Counted from the stretch's first letter, positions 41,328 to 50,448 are shown. The stretch is 64,000 nt of DNA from Actinomadura craniellae (GCF_003289645.1 NZ_QLYX01000009.1:62001-126000), one strand, 5' to 3'. Program-made: numbers and translations. The notes: generated from the letters alone by a model not told the origin.

Positions 41328-42988
41328 CCTGGGACGCCGAGCACGACTTCCTCATCGTCGGCAGCGGCGGCGGCGGGATGACCGCGGCGCTGACCGCGGC
41401 CGACGCGGGACTGGACGTCCTCGTGGTCGAGAAGGGCTCGAAGTACGGTGGCAGCACCGGGATCTCCGGCGGCGGCGTCTGGGTCCCCAACAACGCCACC
41501 CTGCGGGCCGCCGGCCACGACGACAGCCGCGAGTCCATCCGCAGCTACCTCGACCAGCTCACCCAGGGGAAGGTCCCCGCCGCCCGGCTCGACGCGTTCA
41601 TCGACCACGGCCCGGCCGCGATGGACCTGCTCGGCCAGAGCAGGTGGATGCGTTTCTTCTGGGTCAGGGGTTACGCCGACTACCACCCCGAACTGGACGG
41701 CGGCCGGCCGCTGGGCCGCTCCATCGAGGCGCTGCCGTTCGACACCCGCAAGCTCGGCGAGGACGAGAAGCACCAGCGCCCCAACAGCATGAAGGGCCCG
41801 CTGGGCCTGTGGATCACCGCCAAGGACTACCGCGACCTGGCGATGGTCAAGCGCACCTGGCGCGGGCGCCGGGCCTCGCTGGTCGCCGCCTGGCGGGTCT
41901 CCTCCAACGTGGTCCGCCGCCGGCACATGGCCACCGGCGGCCGGGCGCTGGTCGCCCGGCTGCGGATGGCGCTCAAGGACGCGGGAATCCCGATGTGGCT
42001 GAAGACCCCCATGACCGACCTGGTCGTGGAGGACGGGGCCGTCACCGGCATCGTGGTCGAGCGGGAGGGCCGCACCCTGCGGCTGCGCGCCCGGTACGGC
42101 GTGCTGCTGGCCACCGGCGGGTTCGACCACGACCAGGAGCTGCGCGCCAAGTACCTGCCCGAACACGGGCAGCGGGACTACAGCATGGGCGCCCGGGAGA
42201 ACACCGGCGACGGCATCCGGGCCGGCGAGCGGGCCGGCGCCGCCCTGGACCTGATGGACGACGCGTGGTGGATGCCCGCGGTCCGGCACCCCGCCGGCGC
42301 GACCATCCCGCTGGTCTCCGAGCGGGCCATCCCCCGCTCGGTGATCGTGGCGGCCGACGGGAAGCGGTTCACCAACGAGTCCTCGCCGTACGTGAACTTC
42401 GTCCACGACCAGCTCGCCGGCGGGCACGTCCCGGTGTGGTTCGTGATGGACGCCACCGCCCGCGCCCGCTACCCGTTCGCGCAGATCCTGCCGGGCGCGC
42501 CGATCCCGCAGGCGTTCTTTGACAAAGGCATCGCGCACAAGGCCGACACCCTCGCCGCGCTCGCCGAGCGGATCGGCGTCCCCGCGGACGCGCTGGCCGC
42601 CACGGTCGAGCGGTTCAACGGCTTCGCCCGCACCGGCAAGGACGAGGACTTCGGCCGCGGCGAGAGCGCCTACGACCGCTACTACGGCGACCCCACCCTG
42701 AAGAACCCCAACCTCGACGTGATCGACCGGGCGCCCTTCTACGCGTTCCGGGTGGAGGCCGGGGACCTGGGCACCAAGGGCGGCCTGGTCTGCGACGAGC
42801 TCGCCCGGGTGCTGCGTGAGGACGGCTCGGCGATCGAGGGCCTGTACGCCACCGGCAACACCTCCGCGTCGGTGATGGGCAACGAGTACCCCGGCCCCGG
42901 CGCCACGATCGGCCCCTCGATCGTCTTCGGGTACATCGCCGCCAAACATGCCGCCGAGCGCGCCGCCGGGCGGAAGGCCGGCGCATGA
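41324..42988 (+). CDS. kstD: 3-ketosteroid delta-1-dehydrogenase
   Basis: KstD introduces the C1-C2 double bond in the steroid A ring, using FAD. The 554-residue protein has the dinucleotide motif FLIVGSGGGGMTAALTAADAGLDVLVVEK, YGGSTGISGGGVWVPNN near residue 45, and the C-terminal GLYATGNTSASVMGNEYPGPGATIGPS that completes the FAD site. Length is normal for KstD. It overlaps hsaD and kshB by 4 bases each, so all are translated from one message. A second, shorter relative is at 46250. Confidence 0.93.
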   Translation: MTWDAEHDFLIVGSGGGGMTAALTAADAGLDVLVVEKGSKYGGSTGISGGGVWVPNNATLRAAGHDDSRESIRSYLDQLTQGKVPAARLDAFIDHGPAAMDLLGQSRWMRFFWVRGYADYHPELDGGRPLGRSIEALPFDTRKLGEDEKHQRPNSMKGPLGLWITAKDYRDLAMVKRTWRGRRASLVAAWRVSSNVVRRRHMATGGRALVARLRMALKDAGIPMWLKTPMTDLVVEDGAVTGIVVEREGRTLRLRARYGVLLATGGFDHDQELRAKYLPEHGQRDYSMGARENTGDGIRAGERAGAALDLMDDAWWMPAVRHPAGATIPLVSERAIPRSVIVAADGKRFTNESSPYVNFVHDQLAGGHVPVWFVMDATARARYPFAQILPGAPIPQAFFDKGIAHKADTLAALAERIGVPADALAATVERFNGFARTGKDEDFGRGESAYDRYYGDPTLKNPNLDVIDRAPFYAFRVEAGDLGTKGGLVCDELARVLREDGSAIEGLYATGNTSASVMGNEYPGPGATIGPSIVFGYIAAKHAAERAAGRKAGA

Positions 42989-44013
42989 CCCTGCCCGGAC
43001 CGCTGGAGGTGCGCGTCGTCGAGGTCGTCCGCGAGACGGCCGACGCGCGCTCTTTGGTGCTGGAGCCCGTGGGGGAGGGCCGCGACCGGTTCGCCTACCG
43101 GCCCGGCCAGTTCCTCACCCTCCGGGCGGGCCGGGTGGCGCGCTGCTACTCGCTGTCCAGCTCGCCGGCCCGGGACGAGAAGCTCAAGGTGACCGTGAAG
43201 CGGGTCGCCGGCGGCGAGGGGTCCAACTGGATCTGCGACAACGTCGCCGAGGGCGACGTCCTCCAGGTGCTGCGGCCCGCCGGGACGTTCGTCCCCCGCT
43301 CGCTGGACGTGGACCTGCTGCTGCTGGCGGCGGGCAGCGGCATCACCCCGGTGATGTCGATCCTCAAGTCGTGCCTGTACGCCGGGACCGGCTCGGTCAC
43401 CCTGGTCTACGCCAACCGCGACGAGCACTCGGTGATCTTCCGGGACGAGCTCGTCGCGCTGGCCGGGGAGCACGGCGACCGGCTGACCGTCGTGCACTGG
43501 CTGGAGTCGGTGCAGGGCCTGCCCACGCTGAGCGGGCTGCGGGCGCTGGCCCGGCCGTACACCGGCCGGGAGGCGTTCGTCTGCGGGCCCGGACCGTTCA
43601 TGGACCTGGTGGTGGCGGCGCTCGCCGGGCTCGGCGTCCCGGACGGGCGGGTGCACCTGGAGCGGTTCTCCTCGCTGACCGGCGACCCGTTCACCGAGGA
43701 ACCCGAGGAGACCGGGGACGCCGGGGACCCCGAGGATGCCGTCCCGGTCGAGGTCGAGCTGGACGGCGAGACCCGCACCGTCTCCTGGCCGCGCGGCCGC
43801 CGCCTGCTCGACACGCTGCTCGCGGCCGGGCTGGACGCCCCCTACTCCTGCCGGGAGGGGTCGTGCAGCGCGTGCGCCTGCATCCTGCTGGAGGGCGAGG
43901 TGGAGATGGAGCGCAACGAAGTTCTCGACGCGCGCGACCTCGCCGACGGCCTCATCCTGGCCTGCCAGGCCACCCCGGTCACCGACCGGTTCAAGATCAC
44001 CTATGACGGCTGA
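42985..44013 (+). CDS. kshB: 3-ketosteroid 9-alpha-monooxygenase reductase KshB
   Basis: KshB passes electrons from NADH through FAD and a plant-type 2Fe-2S cluster to KshA. The 342-residue protein has the FAD motif RCYSLSSSP, the NAD-binding segment LLLAAGSGITPVMSIL, and a C-terminal ferredoxin domain with CREGSCSACAC followed by the last Cys in LACQA. An acidic linker of about 20 residues joins the two parts. KshA is encoded 9.5 kb away at 53537. Confidence 0.92.
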   Translation: MTLPGPLEVRVVEVVRETADARSLVLEPVGEGRDRFAYRPGQFLTLRAGRVARCYSLSSSPARDEKLKVTVKRVAGGEGSNWICDNVAEGDVLQVLRPAGTFVPRSLDVDLLLLAAGSGITPVMSILKSCLYAGTGSVTLVYANRDEHSVIFRDELVALAGEHGDRLTVVHWLESVQGLPTLSGLRALARPYTGREAFVCGPGPFMDLVVAALAGLGVPDGRVHLERFSSLTGDPFTEEPEETGDAGDPEDAVPVEVELDGETRTVSWPRGRRLLDTLLAAGLDAPYSCREGSCSACACILLEGEVEMERNEVLDARDLADGLILACQATPVTDRFKITYDG

Positions 44014-44046
44014 GCCGTGCGGCGCCGACCGAAGGAGGTTGGGACA

Positions 44047-45231
44047 GTGACCAACCAGGTACTCGAAGCGATCGAGCGGCGGGCGGAGGAGATCGCCTCG
44101 CTCGGCCCGTCCAACGAGGGGCTCGGCCGGCTCGACGACCAGGCGGCCAAGGTGCTGCGTGAGTCGGGCGCGATCCGGATGCTCCAGCCGAAGACCCACG
44201 GCGGCCTCGAACTGCACCCGCGGGAGTTCGCCGAGACCGTCATGAAGGTCGCCAGCCTCGACGGCTCGACCGGCTGGGTGGCGGGCATCGTCGGCGTCCA
44301 CCCGTGGGAGATGGCGTTCGCCGACCCGAAGGTGCAGGAGGAGGTCTGGGGCGAGGACCACGACACCTGGATCGCCTCGCCGTACGCGCCGATGGGCATC
44401 GCCCGGCCGGTGGACGGCGGGTACGTCTTCAACGGCCGCTGGCAGTTCTCCTCGGGCACCGACCACTGCGACTGGATCTTCCTCGGCGGCATGCTCGGCG
44501 ACGCCGACGGCAAGATGGCCAAACCGCCCACCTCGCTGCACCTGATCCTGCCGCGCTCGGACTACGAGATCGTCGAGGACAGCTGGGACGTGGTCGGGCT
44601 GCGCGGCACCGGCAGCAAGGACATCATCGTCCGGGACGCGTTCGTCCCCTCCTACCGCACCCTGCACTACAGCAAGGTGGTGGACGGCAGCGCCCCGAGG
44701 GAGGCGGGCCTGACCAACCCGATCTACCACGTGCCGTTCTCCTGCGCGTTCCCGCTCGGCATCACCGCCGCGGTGATCGGCATCGCCGAGGGCGCGCTCG
44801 CGCACCACCTGGCGTACCAGAAGGGCCGGGTCCAGATCACCGGCACCAAGAGCAAGGACGACCCCTACGTCCTCTACGCGATCGGTGAGGCGGCGGCGGA
44901 GATCGCGGCGTCCCGGGCCGCGCTGCTGGAGAACGTGTCGCGGATGTACGACGCCGTCGCCGCCGGCCGCGAGGTCCCCTTCGCCGAGCGCGCGGTCGGC
45001 CGCCGCATCCAGGTCCAGGCGGCCTGGCGCGCGGTGCGCGCGGTGGACGAGATCGTGGGCCGCTCCGGCGGCAACGCGATGCGCATGGACAACCCGATCC
45101 AGCGCTTCTGGCGGGACGCGCACACCGGCCTGGCGCACGCCATCCACGTGCCCGGCGCGATCTTCCACTACTCGGCCCTGACCGACCTCGACATCGAGCC
45201 CCCGCCGGGCCCGGTCCGCTCGATGATCTGA
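44047..45231 (+). CDS. hsaA: 3-HSA hydroxylase, oxygenase component HsaA
   Basis: HsaA is a flavin-dependent monooxygenase of the acyl-CoA dehydrogenase fold that hydroxylates 3-HSA to 3,4-DHSA with FMNH2 or FADH2 from HsaB. The 394-residue protein has DGSTGWVAGIVGVHPWEMA, NGRWQFSSGTDHCDWIFLGG and VGLRGTGSKDIIV, all typical of this group. The GTG at 44047 follows AGGAGGTTGGGA. A paralogue is at 54856. Confidence 0.92.
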   Translation: MTNQVLEAIERRAEEIASLGPSNEGLGRLDDQAAKVLRESGAIRMLQPKTHGGLELHPREFAETVMKVASLDGSTGWVAGIVGVHPWEMAFADPKVQEEVWGEDHDTWIASPYAPMGIARPVDGGYVFNGRWQFSSGTDHCDWIFLGGMLGDADGKMAKPPTSLHLILPRSDYEIVEDSWDVVGLRGTGSKDIIVRDAFVPSYRTLHYSKVVDGSAPREAGLTNPIYHVPFSCAFPLGITAAVIGIAEGALAHHLAYQKGRVQITGTKSKDDPYVLYAIGEAAAEIAASRAALLENVSRMYDAVAAGREVPFAERAVGRRIQVQAAWRAVRAVDEIVGRSGGNAMRMDNPIQRFWRDAHTGLAHAIHVPGAIFHYSALTDLDIEPPPGPVRSMI

Positions 45232-45237
45232 GCGGAC

Positions 45238-45252
45238 TCTCACTCAGCGGGA
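45238..45252 (+). promoter_or_regulatory. operator before hsaC
   Basis: TCTCACTCAGCGGGA matches the steroid-regulon palindrome with two changes. It starts 6 bases after hsaA and is 77 bases before the hsaC start, so hsaC and the next gene may have their own regulated promoter. Confidence 0.6.
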
Positions 45253-45328
45253 GGTCCGGGGCGGCCCCGCCGGGGACTCTGGCACGTTGACGAAGGCAGC
45301 ACCGGAAGGCAGAGGGGATCGGGACACC

Positions 45329-46237
45329 GTGGCGCAGATCCGAGGGCTCGGCTACCTGAAGGTCCAGACCCGCGACATCGACCGCTGGCGCGAACTCGCG
45401 ATCGACGGCCTCGGCTTCGCCGCCGGCTCCGGCCCGGACCCCGCCGGCCTGTACCTGCGGATGGACGAGCGCCGGGCCCGGCTCGTCGTGCTGCCCGGCG
45501 ATGCCGACCGGGTGCTCGCGGTCGGCTGGGAGGTCCGCGACCAGTTCGCGCTGGCCGCGGTCTGCCGCGCGGTCGAGGCGTCCGGCACGGCGGTCAAGGA
45601 GCTGTCGGGCGCCGAGTCGGCCGAGCGGAACGCGGAGCGGGTGATGGCGTTCGAGGACCCGGCGGGCACCCCCGTCGAGGTCTTCTACGGGCCCGCCCTC
45701 GACCACAGCCCGGTGATCACCGGGCTGGCGCAGCGGTTCGTCACCGGCGCCCAGGGGATGGGGCACGTGGTGCTGCCCACCCCCCGCATGGACGAGACCT
45801 GCTCCTTCTACACCGAGGTGCTGGGTTTCCTGCCGCGCGGCGCGATGCGGCTGGGCGGGCCCCGGGGCCCGCGGCTGCGCTTCCTGGGCGTCAACCAGCG
45901 GCACCACAGCCTGGCGGTGGTCCCCGCCCCGCGGTCGGCGGACCCGGGCCTGGTGCACCTGATGGTCGAGGTGGACAGCCTGGACGCGGTCGGCCGGGCA
46001 CTGGACAACGTGAACCGGCTCGGCTTCTCGATCTCCTCCACGCTGGGCCGGCACACCAACGACAAAATGGTGTCCTTCTACGTGCGGGCCCCCGGCGGCT
46101 GGGACATCGAGTACGGCACCGACGGCATGCTCGTCGACGAGACGCACTACACCGCCGAGGAGATCACCGCCGACAGCTACTGGGGCCACGACTGGTCGGG
46201 CTCGGAGCCGCTGGCCGTTTTCGCCCCGCCCGCCTGA
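45329..46237 (+). CDS. hsaC: 3,4-DHSA extradiol dioxygenase HsaC
   Basis: HsaC opens the aromatic A ring of 3,4-DHSA by meta cleavage. The 302-residue type I extradiol enzyme has two vicinal-oxygen-chelate halves. The iron ligands of the C-terminal half are His in MGHVVLPT, His in HHSLAVVP and Glu in WDIEYGTDGM. The GTG at 45329 (VAQIRGLGYLKV) fits the family start; a TTG at 45287 is less likely. Confidence 0.92.
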   Translation: MAQIRGLGYLKVQTRDIDRWRELAIDGLGFAAGSGPDPAGLYLRMDERRARLVVLPGDADRVLAVGWEVRDQFALAAVCRAVEASGTAVKELSGAESAERNAERVMAFEDPAGTPVEVFYGPALDHSPVITGLAQRFVTGAQGMGHVVLPTPRMDETCSFYTEVLGFLPRGAMRLGGPRGPRLRFLGVNQRHHSLAVVPAPRSADPGLVHLMVEVDSLDAVGRALDNVNRLGFSISSTLGRHTNDKMVSFYVRAPGGWDIEYGTDGMLVDETHYTAEEITADSYWGHDWSGSEPLAVFAPPA

Positions 46238-46249
46238 GGAGGAGCGGCC

Positions 46250-47719
46250 GTGCCACAGCAGGGGAGCGGGCCGCGTCCGGTCGCCGCCGGTTCGATCGGC
46301 CGCTTCGACCACGAGACGGACGTGCTGGTCGCCGGGTTCGGCTGCGCCGGCGGGGCGGCGGCGCTGGAGGCCGCCCGGGCCGGCGCCGACGTGATCGTCC
46401 TGGACCGGGCGGGCGGGCCGGGCGGCTCCTCGGCGGCCTCCGGCGGCGAACTGTACCTCGGCGGCGGCACCCCGGTGCAGAAGGCGTGCGGGTTCGAGGA
46501 CACCGCCGACGACATGTACGCCTACCTGGACGCGGCGCTGGGCCCCGGGGCGGACGCGGAGAAGCTGCGGCTGTACTGCGACGGGAGCGTCGAGCACTTC
46601 CAGTGGTTCGCCGACCTGGGCCTGGAGTTCAACGGCAGCCTGCACGACGTCCCGACCTGGCTGACGATGTCCGAGGACGGGCTGATGTGGCTGGGCGAGA
46701 ACGCCTGGCCCTACGACACGATCGCCCGCCCGGTGCCCCGCGGCCACGTCCCGGCGACCAGGAACTTCGGCGGCTGGCAGATCATGGAGAAGCTCGCCGC
46801 CGCCGTCGGCGCGGCCGGCGCGGCGACCCACACCGACACGGCCGCCGGCGCGCTGGTGGTGGACGACGCGGGCCGGGTGGTCGGCGCGGTCGCCCGCCGC
46901 TACGGGCAGGACGTCACCTACCGCGCCCGCCGGGCGGTCGTCCTCGCCACCGGCGGGTTCGTCGACGACGAGAAGATGCTCGCCGACCACGCCCCGCACC
47001 TGCTCGGCCACGGCAAGGTCAGCGACGGCTCCGACGACGGCAGCGGCATCCGCATGGCCCTGGCGCTCGGCGCCGCCACCCGGAACATGTCGATCACCCA
47101 GATCGCGCTCACCGTGCTCCCCGCGTTCGCGGTCCGCGGCATGCTCGTGGACGCCCGCGGGCAGCGCTTCATCAACGAGGACGTCTACCCCGGCCTGTTC
47201 AGCGTCGCCGCCGTGCGGCACCGCCCCGCCCCCTACTGGGTGATCGTCGACGAGGAGGGCTACGAGGCCGTCCCCGAGCAGGAGCGGTGGGGGGTCCGGC
47301 CGAGCTTCGTCGAGGAGACGCTGCCGGAACTGGAGCAGGCGCTCGGCATGCCCGCCGGGGCGCTGGAGGCGACGGTCGGCGCCTACAACCGGTACGCCGA
47401 GCACGGCGAGGACCCCTACTGCCACAAGAACCCCCGCTGGCTGCGCCCGCTGCGCCCCCCGTTCGCGGCGATCGACCCGCGGCTCGGCTTCTTCGGCGCC
47501 CCCGGGACGGGCGTCACCGGCTTCACCCTCGGCGGCCTGCGCACCACCGTGAACGGCGAGGTGCTGGACGTGTCCGGATCCACCATCCCCGGCCTGTACG
47601 CGGCCGGCCGCACCAGCGCCGGCATCCACGGCCAGGGCTACGTCAGCGGCACCTCCCTCGGCGACGGCACCTTCTTCGGCCGCCGCGCCGGCCGCACCGC
47701 CGCCCGCGCCGGCGGCTGA
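46250..47719 (+). CDS. KstD-like FAD-dependent dehydrogenase
   Basis: The 489-residue flavoprotein has DVLVAGFGCAGGAAALEAARAGADVIVLDR for FAD binding, GGSSAASGGELYLGGG and the C-terminal GLYAAGRTSAGIHGQGYVSGTSLGDG. It belongs to the fumarate reductase/KstD superfamily but is shorter than KstD and differs at its start. It may be a delta-4 or other 3-ketosteroid dehydrogenase, or act on a seco-steroid. The GTG at 46250 follows GAGGAGGAGCGG. Its stop codon lies in the first unit of an eight-fold minisatellite. Confidence 0.82.
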   Translation: MPQQGSGPRPVAAGSIGRFDHETDVLVAGFGCAGGAAALEAARAGADVIVLDRAGGPGGSSAASGGELYLGGGTPVQKACGFEDTADDMYAYLDAALGPGADAEKLRLYCDGSVEHFQWFADLGLEFNGSLHDVPTWLTMSEDGLMWLGENAWPYDTIARPVPRGHVPATRNFGGWQIMEKLAAAVGAAGAATHTDTAAGALVVDDAGRVVGAVARRYGQDVTYRARRAVVLATGGFVDDEKMLADHAPHLLGHGKVSDGSDDGSGIRMALALGAATRNMSITQIALTVLPAFAVRGMLVDARGQRFINEDVYPGLFSVAAVRHRPAPYWVIVDEEGYEAVPEQERWGVRPSFVEETLPELEQALGMPAGALEATVGAYNRYAEHGEDPYCHKNPRWLRPLRPPFAAIDPRLGFFGAPGTGVTGFTLGGLRTTVNGEVLDVSGSTIPGLYAAGRTSAGIHGQGYVSGTSLGDGTFFGRRAGRTAARAGG

Positions 47720-47987
47720 GCGGCACGCCGCGCCGCCGCCCGCGCCGGCGGCTGAGCGGCACGCCGCGCCGCCGCCCGCGCCGGCGGCTGAGCGGCACGC
47801 CGCGCCGCCGCCCGCGCCGGCGGCTGAGCGGCACGCCGCGCCGCCGCCCGCGCCGGCGGCTGAGCGGCACGCCGCGCCGCCGCCCGCGCCGGCGGCTGAG
47901 CGGCACGCCGCGCCGCCGCCCGCGCCGGCGGCTGAGCGGCACGCCGCGCCGCCGCCCGCGCCGGCGGCTGAGCGGCACGCCGCGCCG
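47702..47987. repeat. 36-bp minisatellite, eight copies, starting at a gene end
   Basis: A 36-base unit (containing GGCGGCTGAGCGGCACGCC) is repeated eight times almost without change; TGA recurs every 36 bases from 47717 to 47969. The first unit encodes the last residues (ARAGG) and stop of the flavoprotein gene. The unit is 12 codons long, so loss of one base would fuse repeats in frame. Confidence 0.95.
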
Positions 47988-47991
47988 CTCA

Positions 47992-48220
47992 AAAGGCGAC
48001 CCTCCGCAAGCTCCGTCGCCCCGGCACAGCCCCACCAGCCGCCTCCCCGCGCCGCTGTAAGGGTGATCCTCCGTAAGACGAGCCGCCCCGGCACAGCCCC
48101 ACCAGCCGCCTCCCGGCGCCGCTTGAAGGGCGATCCTCCGCAAGCCTCCGTCGCCACGTCACGATCAGGGCGGGTCGGCCGGGCGCTCCAAGGTGATCCT
48201 CCGCAGGCTCCGCCCCCCGC
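47992..48220. repeat. degenerate repeats with GATCCTCCG boxes
   Basis: Two units of about 72 bases carry CCCGGCACAGCCCCACCAGC (near 48019 and 48089), each flanked by ACCCTCCGCAAG or GATCCTCCGTAAG boxes. Further CGATCCTCCGCAAG and TGATCCTCCGCAGG boxes follow near 48131 and 48194. No gene is seen in 47720-48340. Confidence 0.75.
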
Positions 48221-48340
48221 GGCGCGGCTCCGCACGGCTTTCCACGTCCCGTGAACTCGCGCACTTTTGAAAGTGCTGTGATCCGCCCGGTGTCCCGTGG
48301 CGAATAAGGGTCATCATCCGACGCAATGGAGGGACACCTC

Positions 48341-49507
48341 ATGCAGTACCCCTTTCGGTCCCGCAGGCTGCTCACCGCGGTCGCCGCGTTAGTCGCGGCG
48401 GTCGGCCTGGTGCCCGCGGTCTCGCCCGCGGCGGCGGCTGTCGCGCCGTCGTCCGGCCACCTCCCGGCACACGTTCCGGCGTACGCCGCGGACCTGCCCG
48501 ATCTGAGGACACCGCAGGTGGCCTACGACCCTCGGGCCACCCAGTCGGCCAAGGGGGTGGCCGCGCGCGGCACCGACGGCGCCCTGCTGTACAGCGCCCG
48601 CTCCGGCACCGGCTTCGCCCCGTTCCAGTCACTCGGGGGCATCATCGTCGGCGACCCGTCCGCGGTGGTCACCGCGAACGGGACCGAGATGTTCGCCCGG
48701 GGAACCGACGACCGGGTCTACACCAACACCGTCACGCCCTCCGGCGCGATCACCGGCTACTCGGTGGTGCCCGGCCTGACGGTCACCGGCGAGGTCGAGT
48801 CGGTCATCCCGCTCGGCGAACCGCTCAACAGCATCCGGATCTTCGCCCGGGGCCCCGAAGGGGCGGTGTGGACCAACATCCGCCGCAACGGCTCCTGGGC
48901 CGGCTGGACCAGCCTGGGCGGGATTATCACCAGCGACATCACCGCCAGCCGCCAGTTCCTCAGCGCCCGCGGCGTTCGCATCTTCGTGCGGGGCACCGAC
49001 AACCGGGTCTACAGCCTCGACATCGGTCCGAACGAGGTCACGGGGTTCCAGGCGCTGGGCACCCTGCGGGTCACCAGCAACATCGCGGTCACCGACGACA
49101 CCTCGTTCAACAGCTCCCTGATCATCGCCCGTGGTGAGGACAACCGTCTCTACAGCCGACTGCTGCTCAACGGCGGCGACTGGCAGCCGCTGAACGGCGT
49201 GTCGGCCACCAGCGACCCCGCCGCCAGCTTCAACTTCGTCTACGTCCGAGGCAGCGACAACGCCATCTACGCCAGCCAGCGCGACATCAACGGCACGAGC
49301 AACTTCTCCCCCTTCCAGCGCGTGGAGGGCCCGGTGACCAGTAACCCGGCCGCCTTCTCCCAGGCACCCAACGGAGGACCGTTCACCCAGTACCTGCTGG
49401 CCCGCCAGCCCGACGGCGCCCTCGCCTTCAACATCAGGCCCAACACCGGCGCGACCTTCGGCCCCTTCGGCGGCTACACCCCGATCGCCGGCCCGAACAT
49501 CGGCTGA
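48341..49507 (+). CDS. secreted beta-propeller (PLL-like) protein
   Basis: The 388-residue protein has a signal peptide (RRLLTAVAALVAAVGLVPAVSPAAAA) and then about seven propeller blades. Each blade holds a pattern like VxARGTDxxVYTN or IFVRGTDNRVYS (ARGTDGALLYS, ARGTDDRVYTN, ARGPEGAVWTN, VRGTDNRVYS, ARGEDNRLYS, VRGSDNAIYA, ARQPDGALAFN). Such propellers resemble PLL/bulb-lectin-like sugar-binding proteins. It is extracellular. The ATG at 48341 follows GGAGGG. The gene is flanked by repeats on both sides. Confidence 0.85.
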   Translation: MQYPFRSRRLLTAVAALVAAVGLVPAVSPAAAAVAPSSGHLPAHVPAYAADLPDLRTPQVAYDPRATQSAKGVAARGTDGALLYSARSGTGFAPFQSLGGIIVGDPSAVVTANGTEMFARGTDDRVYTNTVTPSGAITGYSVVPGLTVTGEVESVIPLGEPLNSIRIFARGPEGAVWTNIRRNGSWAGWTSLGGIITSDITASRQFLSARGVRIFVRGTDNRVYSLDIGPNEVTGFQALGTLRVTSNIAVTDDTSFNSSLIIARGEDNRLYSRLLLNGGDWQPLNGVSATSDPAASFNFVYVRGSDNAIYASQRDINGTSNFSPFQRVEGPVTSNPAAFSQAPNGGPFTQYLLARQPDGALAFNIRPNTGATFGPFGGYTPIAGPNIG

Positions 49508-49634
49508 ACCGGCCAGCAACGCTCCGTGCCCCACCGCCCCACCGCCTCACCCCCCCCGGCGGTGGGGCACGGTACGGCCCCAGGCCATCCCCGGAGCCCC
49601 GTCCCCGGCCAGCGCCGGAACGCGGACCCCACCG

Positions 49635-49680
49635 CTAGGTCCTGTCTCAAAGCGAGGCCGGCAGCCTCCCCGCAGCTACC
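49635..49680. repeat. dispersed repeat shared with 34.62 kb
   Basis: CCTGTCTCAAAGCGAGGCCG with the following 15 bases is about 80 percent like 34625-34660. Both copies lie in gene-free DNA beside a long palindrome. Confidence 0.6.
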
Positions 49681-49694
49681 GCAACGGTTGCGCC

Positions 49695-49768
49695 CCACAC
49701 ACTCACAGATCCTTCAGCTTTCAGGGCGCCCTGGCGCCTCGAACCCTGAAGGATCTGTGAGTGTGTGG
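49695..49768. repeat. TGATCCTTCAGC-type palindrome with extended arms
   Basis: The core AGATCCTTCAGCTTTCAGGG with its complement is lengthened on both sides by CCACACACTCAC and its inverse. This gives perfectly paired outer arms of about 22 bases. It is the sixth copy of the family. Confidence 0.85.
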
Positions 49769-49968
49769 TCGGCGCTGCACATCCTGGAGGCAACGCACCA
49801 CGCAGCCACTACCGGCACCGCCCTGACGGTTGACGACTGCGTGCCATCGCTCGCTGGAGACCCGAAACCGCACCACTTTGACCTGCGATGATGCACTACC
49901 GCCGGACTGCTGCAAAAATCAGCTCCAGCGGCCCGCTGAACCAGCGCTCGACCTGGGACTTTACCCCC

Positions 49969-50132
49969 GGGCCGCAGATCATCCCTGGAGGGATAGCAAC
50001 AGCGTGGTCACGAGCTGGTCGCTTTCACTGGTCGCGGGCCGCAGATCATCCCTGGAGGGATAGCAACTCCACGTCCTTGGCGGCCGCCGGCCACTGGGCC
50101 GCGCCGCAGATCATCCCTGGAGGGACGGAACG
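49969..50132 (+). CRISPR. orphan three-repeat CRISPR-like array
   Basis: A 32-base repeat occurs exactly at 49969-50000 and 50036-50067, with a decayed copy at 50101-50131. The inner part is the hairpin ATCCCT-GG-AGGGAT, and the repeat ends GGGATAGCAAC, like the 3' handle of type I repeats. The spacers are 35 and 33 bases and unrelated to each other. The decayed last repeat suggests the leader end is at the left. No cas gene is in the window. Confidence 0.65.
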
Positions 50133-50153
50133 GGGCCTCACCGCTGAGCCAGG

Positions 50154-50360
50154 TTAGAGGTCCAGGTCTCCGGCCTTCACCTGCTGGACCAGGTGGCGGA
50201 ACACCGGGCGGTCTACGGACAGTCGCGGGCCGTCCGGCTCCTTGCTGTCCCGGATACCCACCATGCTCCCCAAGGCGGCCAGCTCGACGCATTCTCCGCC
50301 GTTGCCAGAGCTGTAGGTGCTCTTGCGCCAGCGGTCGGCGGGGGTGTCGGTCTCGGGCAT
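50154..50360 (-). CDS. DUF397 protein
   Basis: The 68-residue protein has a single W-R-K-S-x-Y-S-S-x-x-G-G-E-C-V-E-L motif and DSKEPDGPRLSVDRPVFRHLVQQVKAGDLDL, the standard DUF397 length and order. The last 14 residues are identical in DNA to the next gene. It belongs to the XRE/DUF397 operon that starts at 51425. Confidence 0.88.
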   Translation of the reverse strand: MPETDTPADRWRKSTYSSGNGGECVELAALGSMVGIRDSKEPDGPRLSVDRPVFRHLVQQVKAGDLDL

Positions 50361-50448
50361 GGTGGTCTCCTCCGATCAATGGCGTTGCCGCCACTGTACG
50401 AAGAGGCCCCCGTCCCGGCCAGCGCCGGAACGGGGGCTTGCCGCCAGG

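Larger units (their letters stand above)
49508..50153. other. 646-base gap with repeats and a CRISPR-like array
   Basis: No gene is supported here. In order it holds a segment shared with 34.6 kb (49635-49680), one long-armed copy of the TGATCCTTCAGC palindrome (49695-49768) and about 200 bases without clear structure. A three-repeat array (49969-50132) follows. Confidence 0.6.

Noticed and set aside
43407-43814. Antisense frames within hsa/ksh genes
   Set aside because: Several are over 100 codons but have no ribosome binding sites, and their sequence mirrors the codon bias of the sense genes.
47643-48377. Repetitive Arg/Ala-rich open frames across the minisatellite, both strands
   Set aside because: They exist only because the 36-base unit is a multiple of three and GC-rich. 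No ribosome binding site or domain is present.
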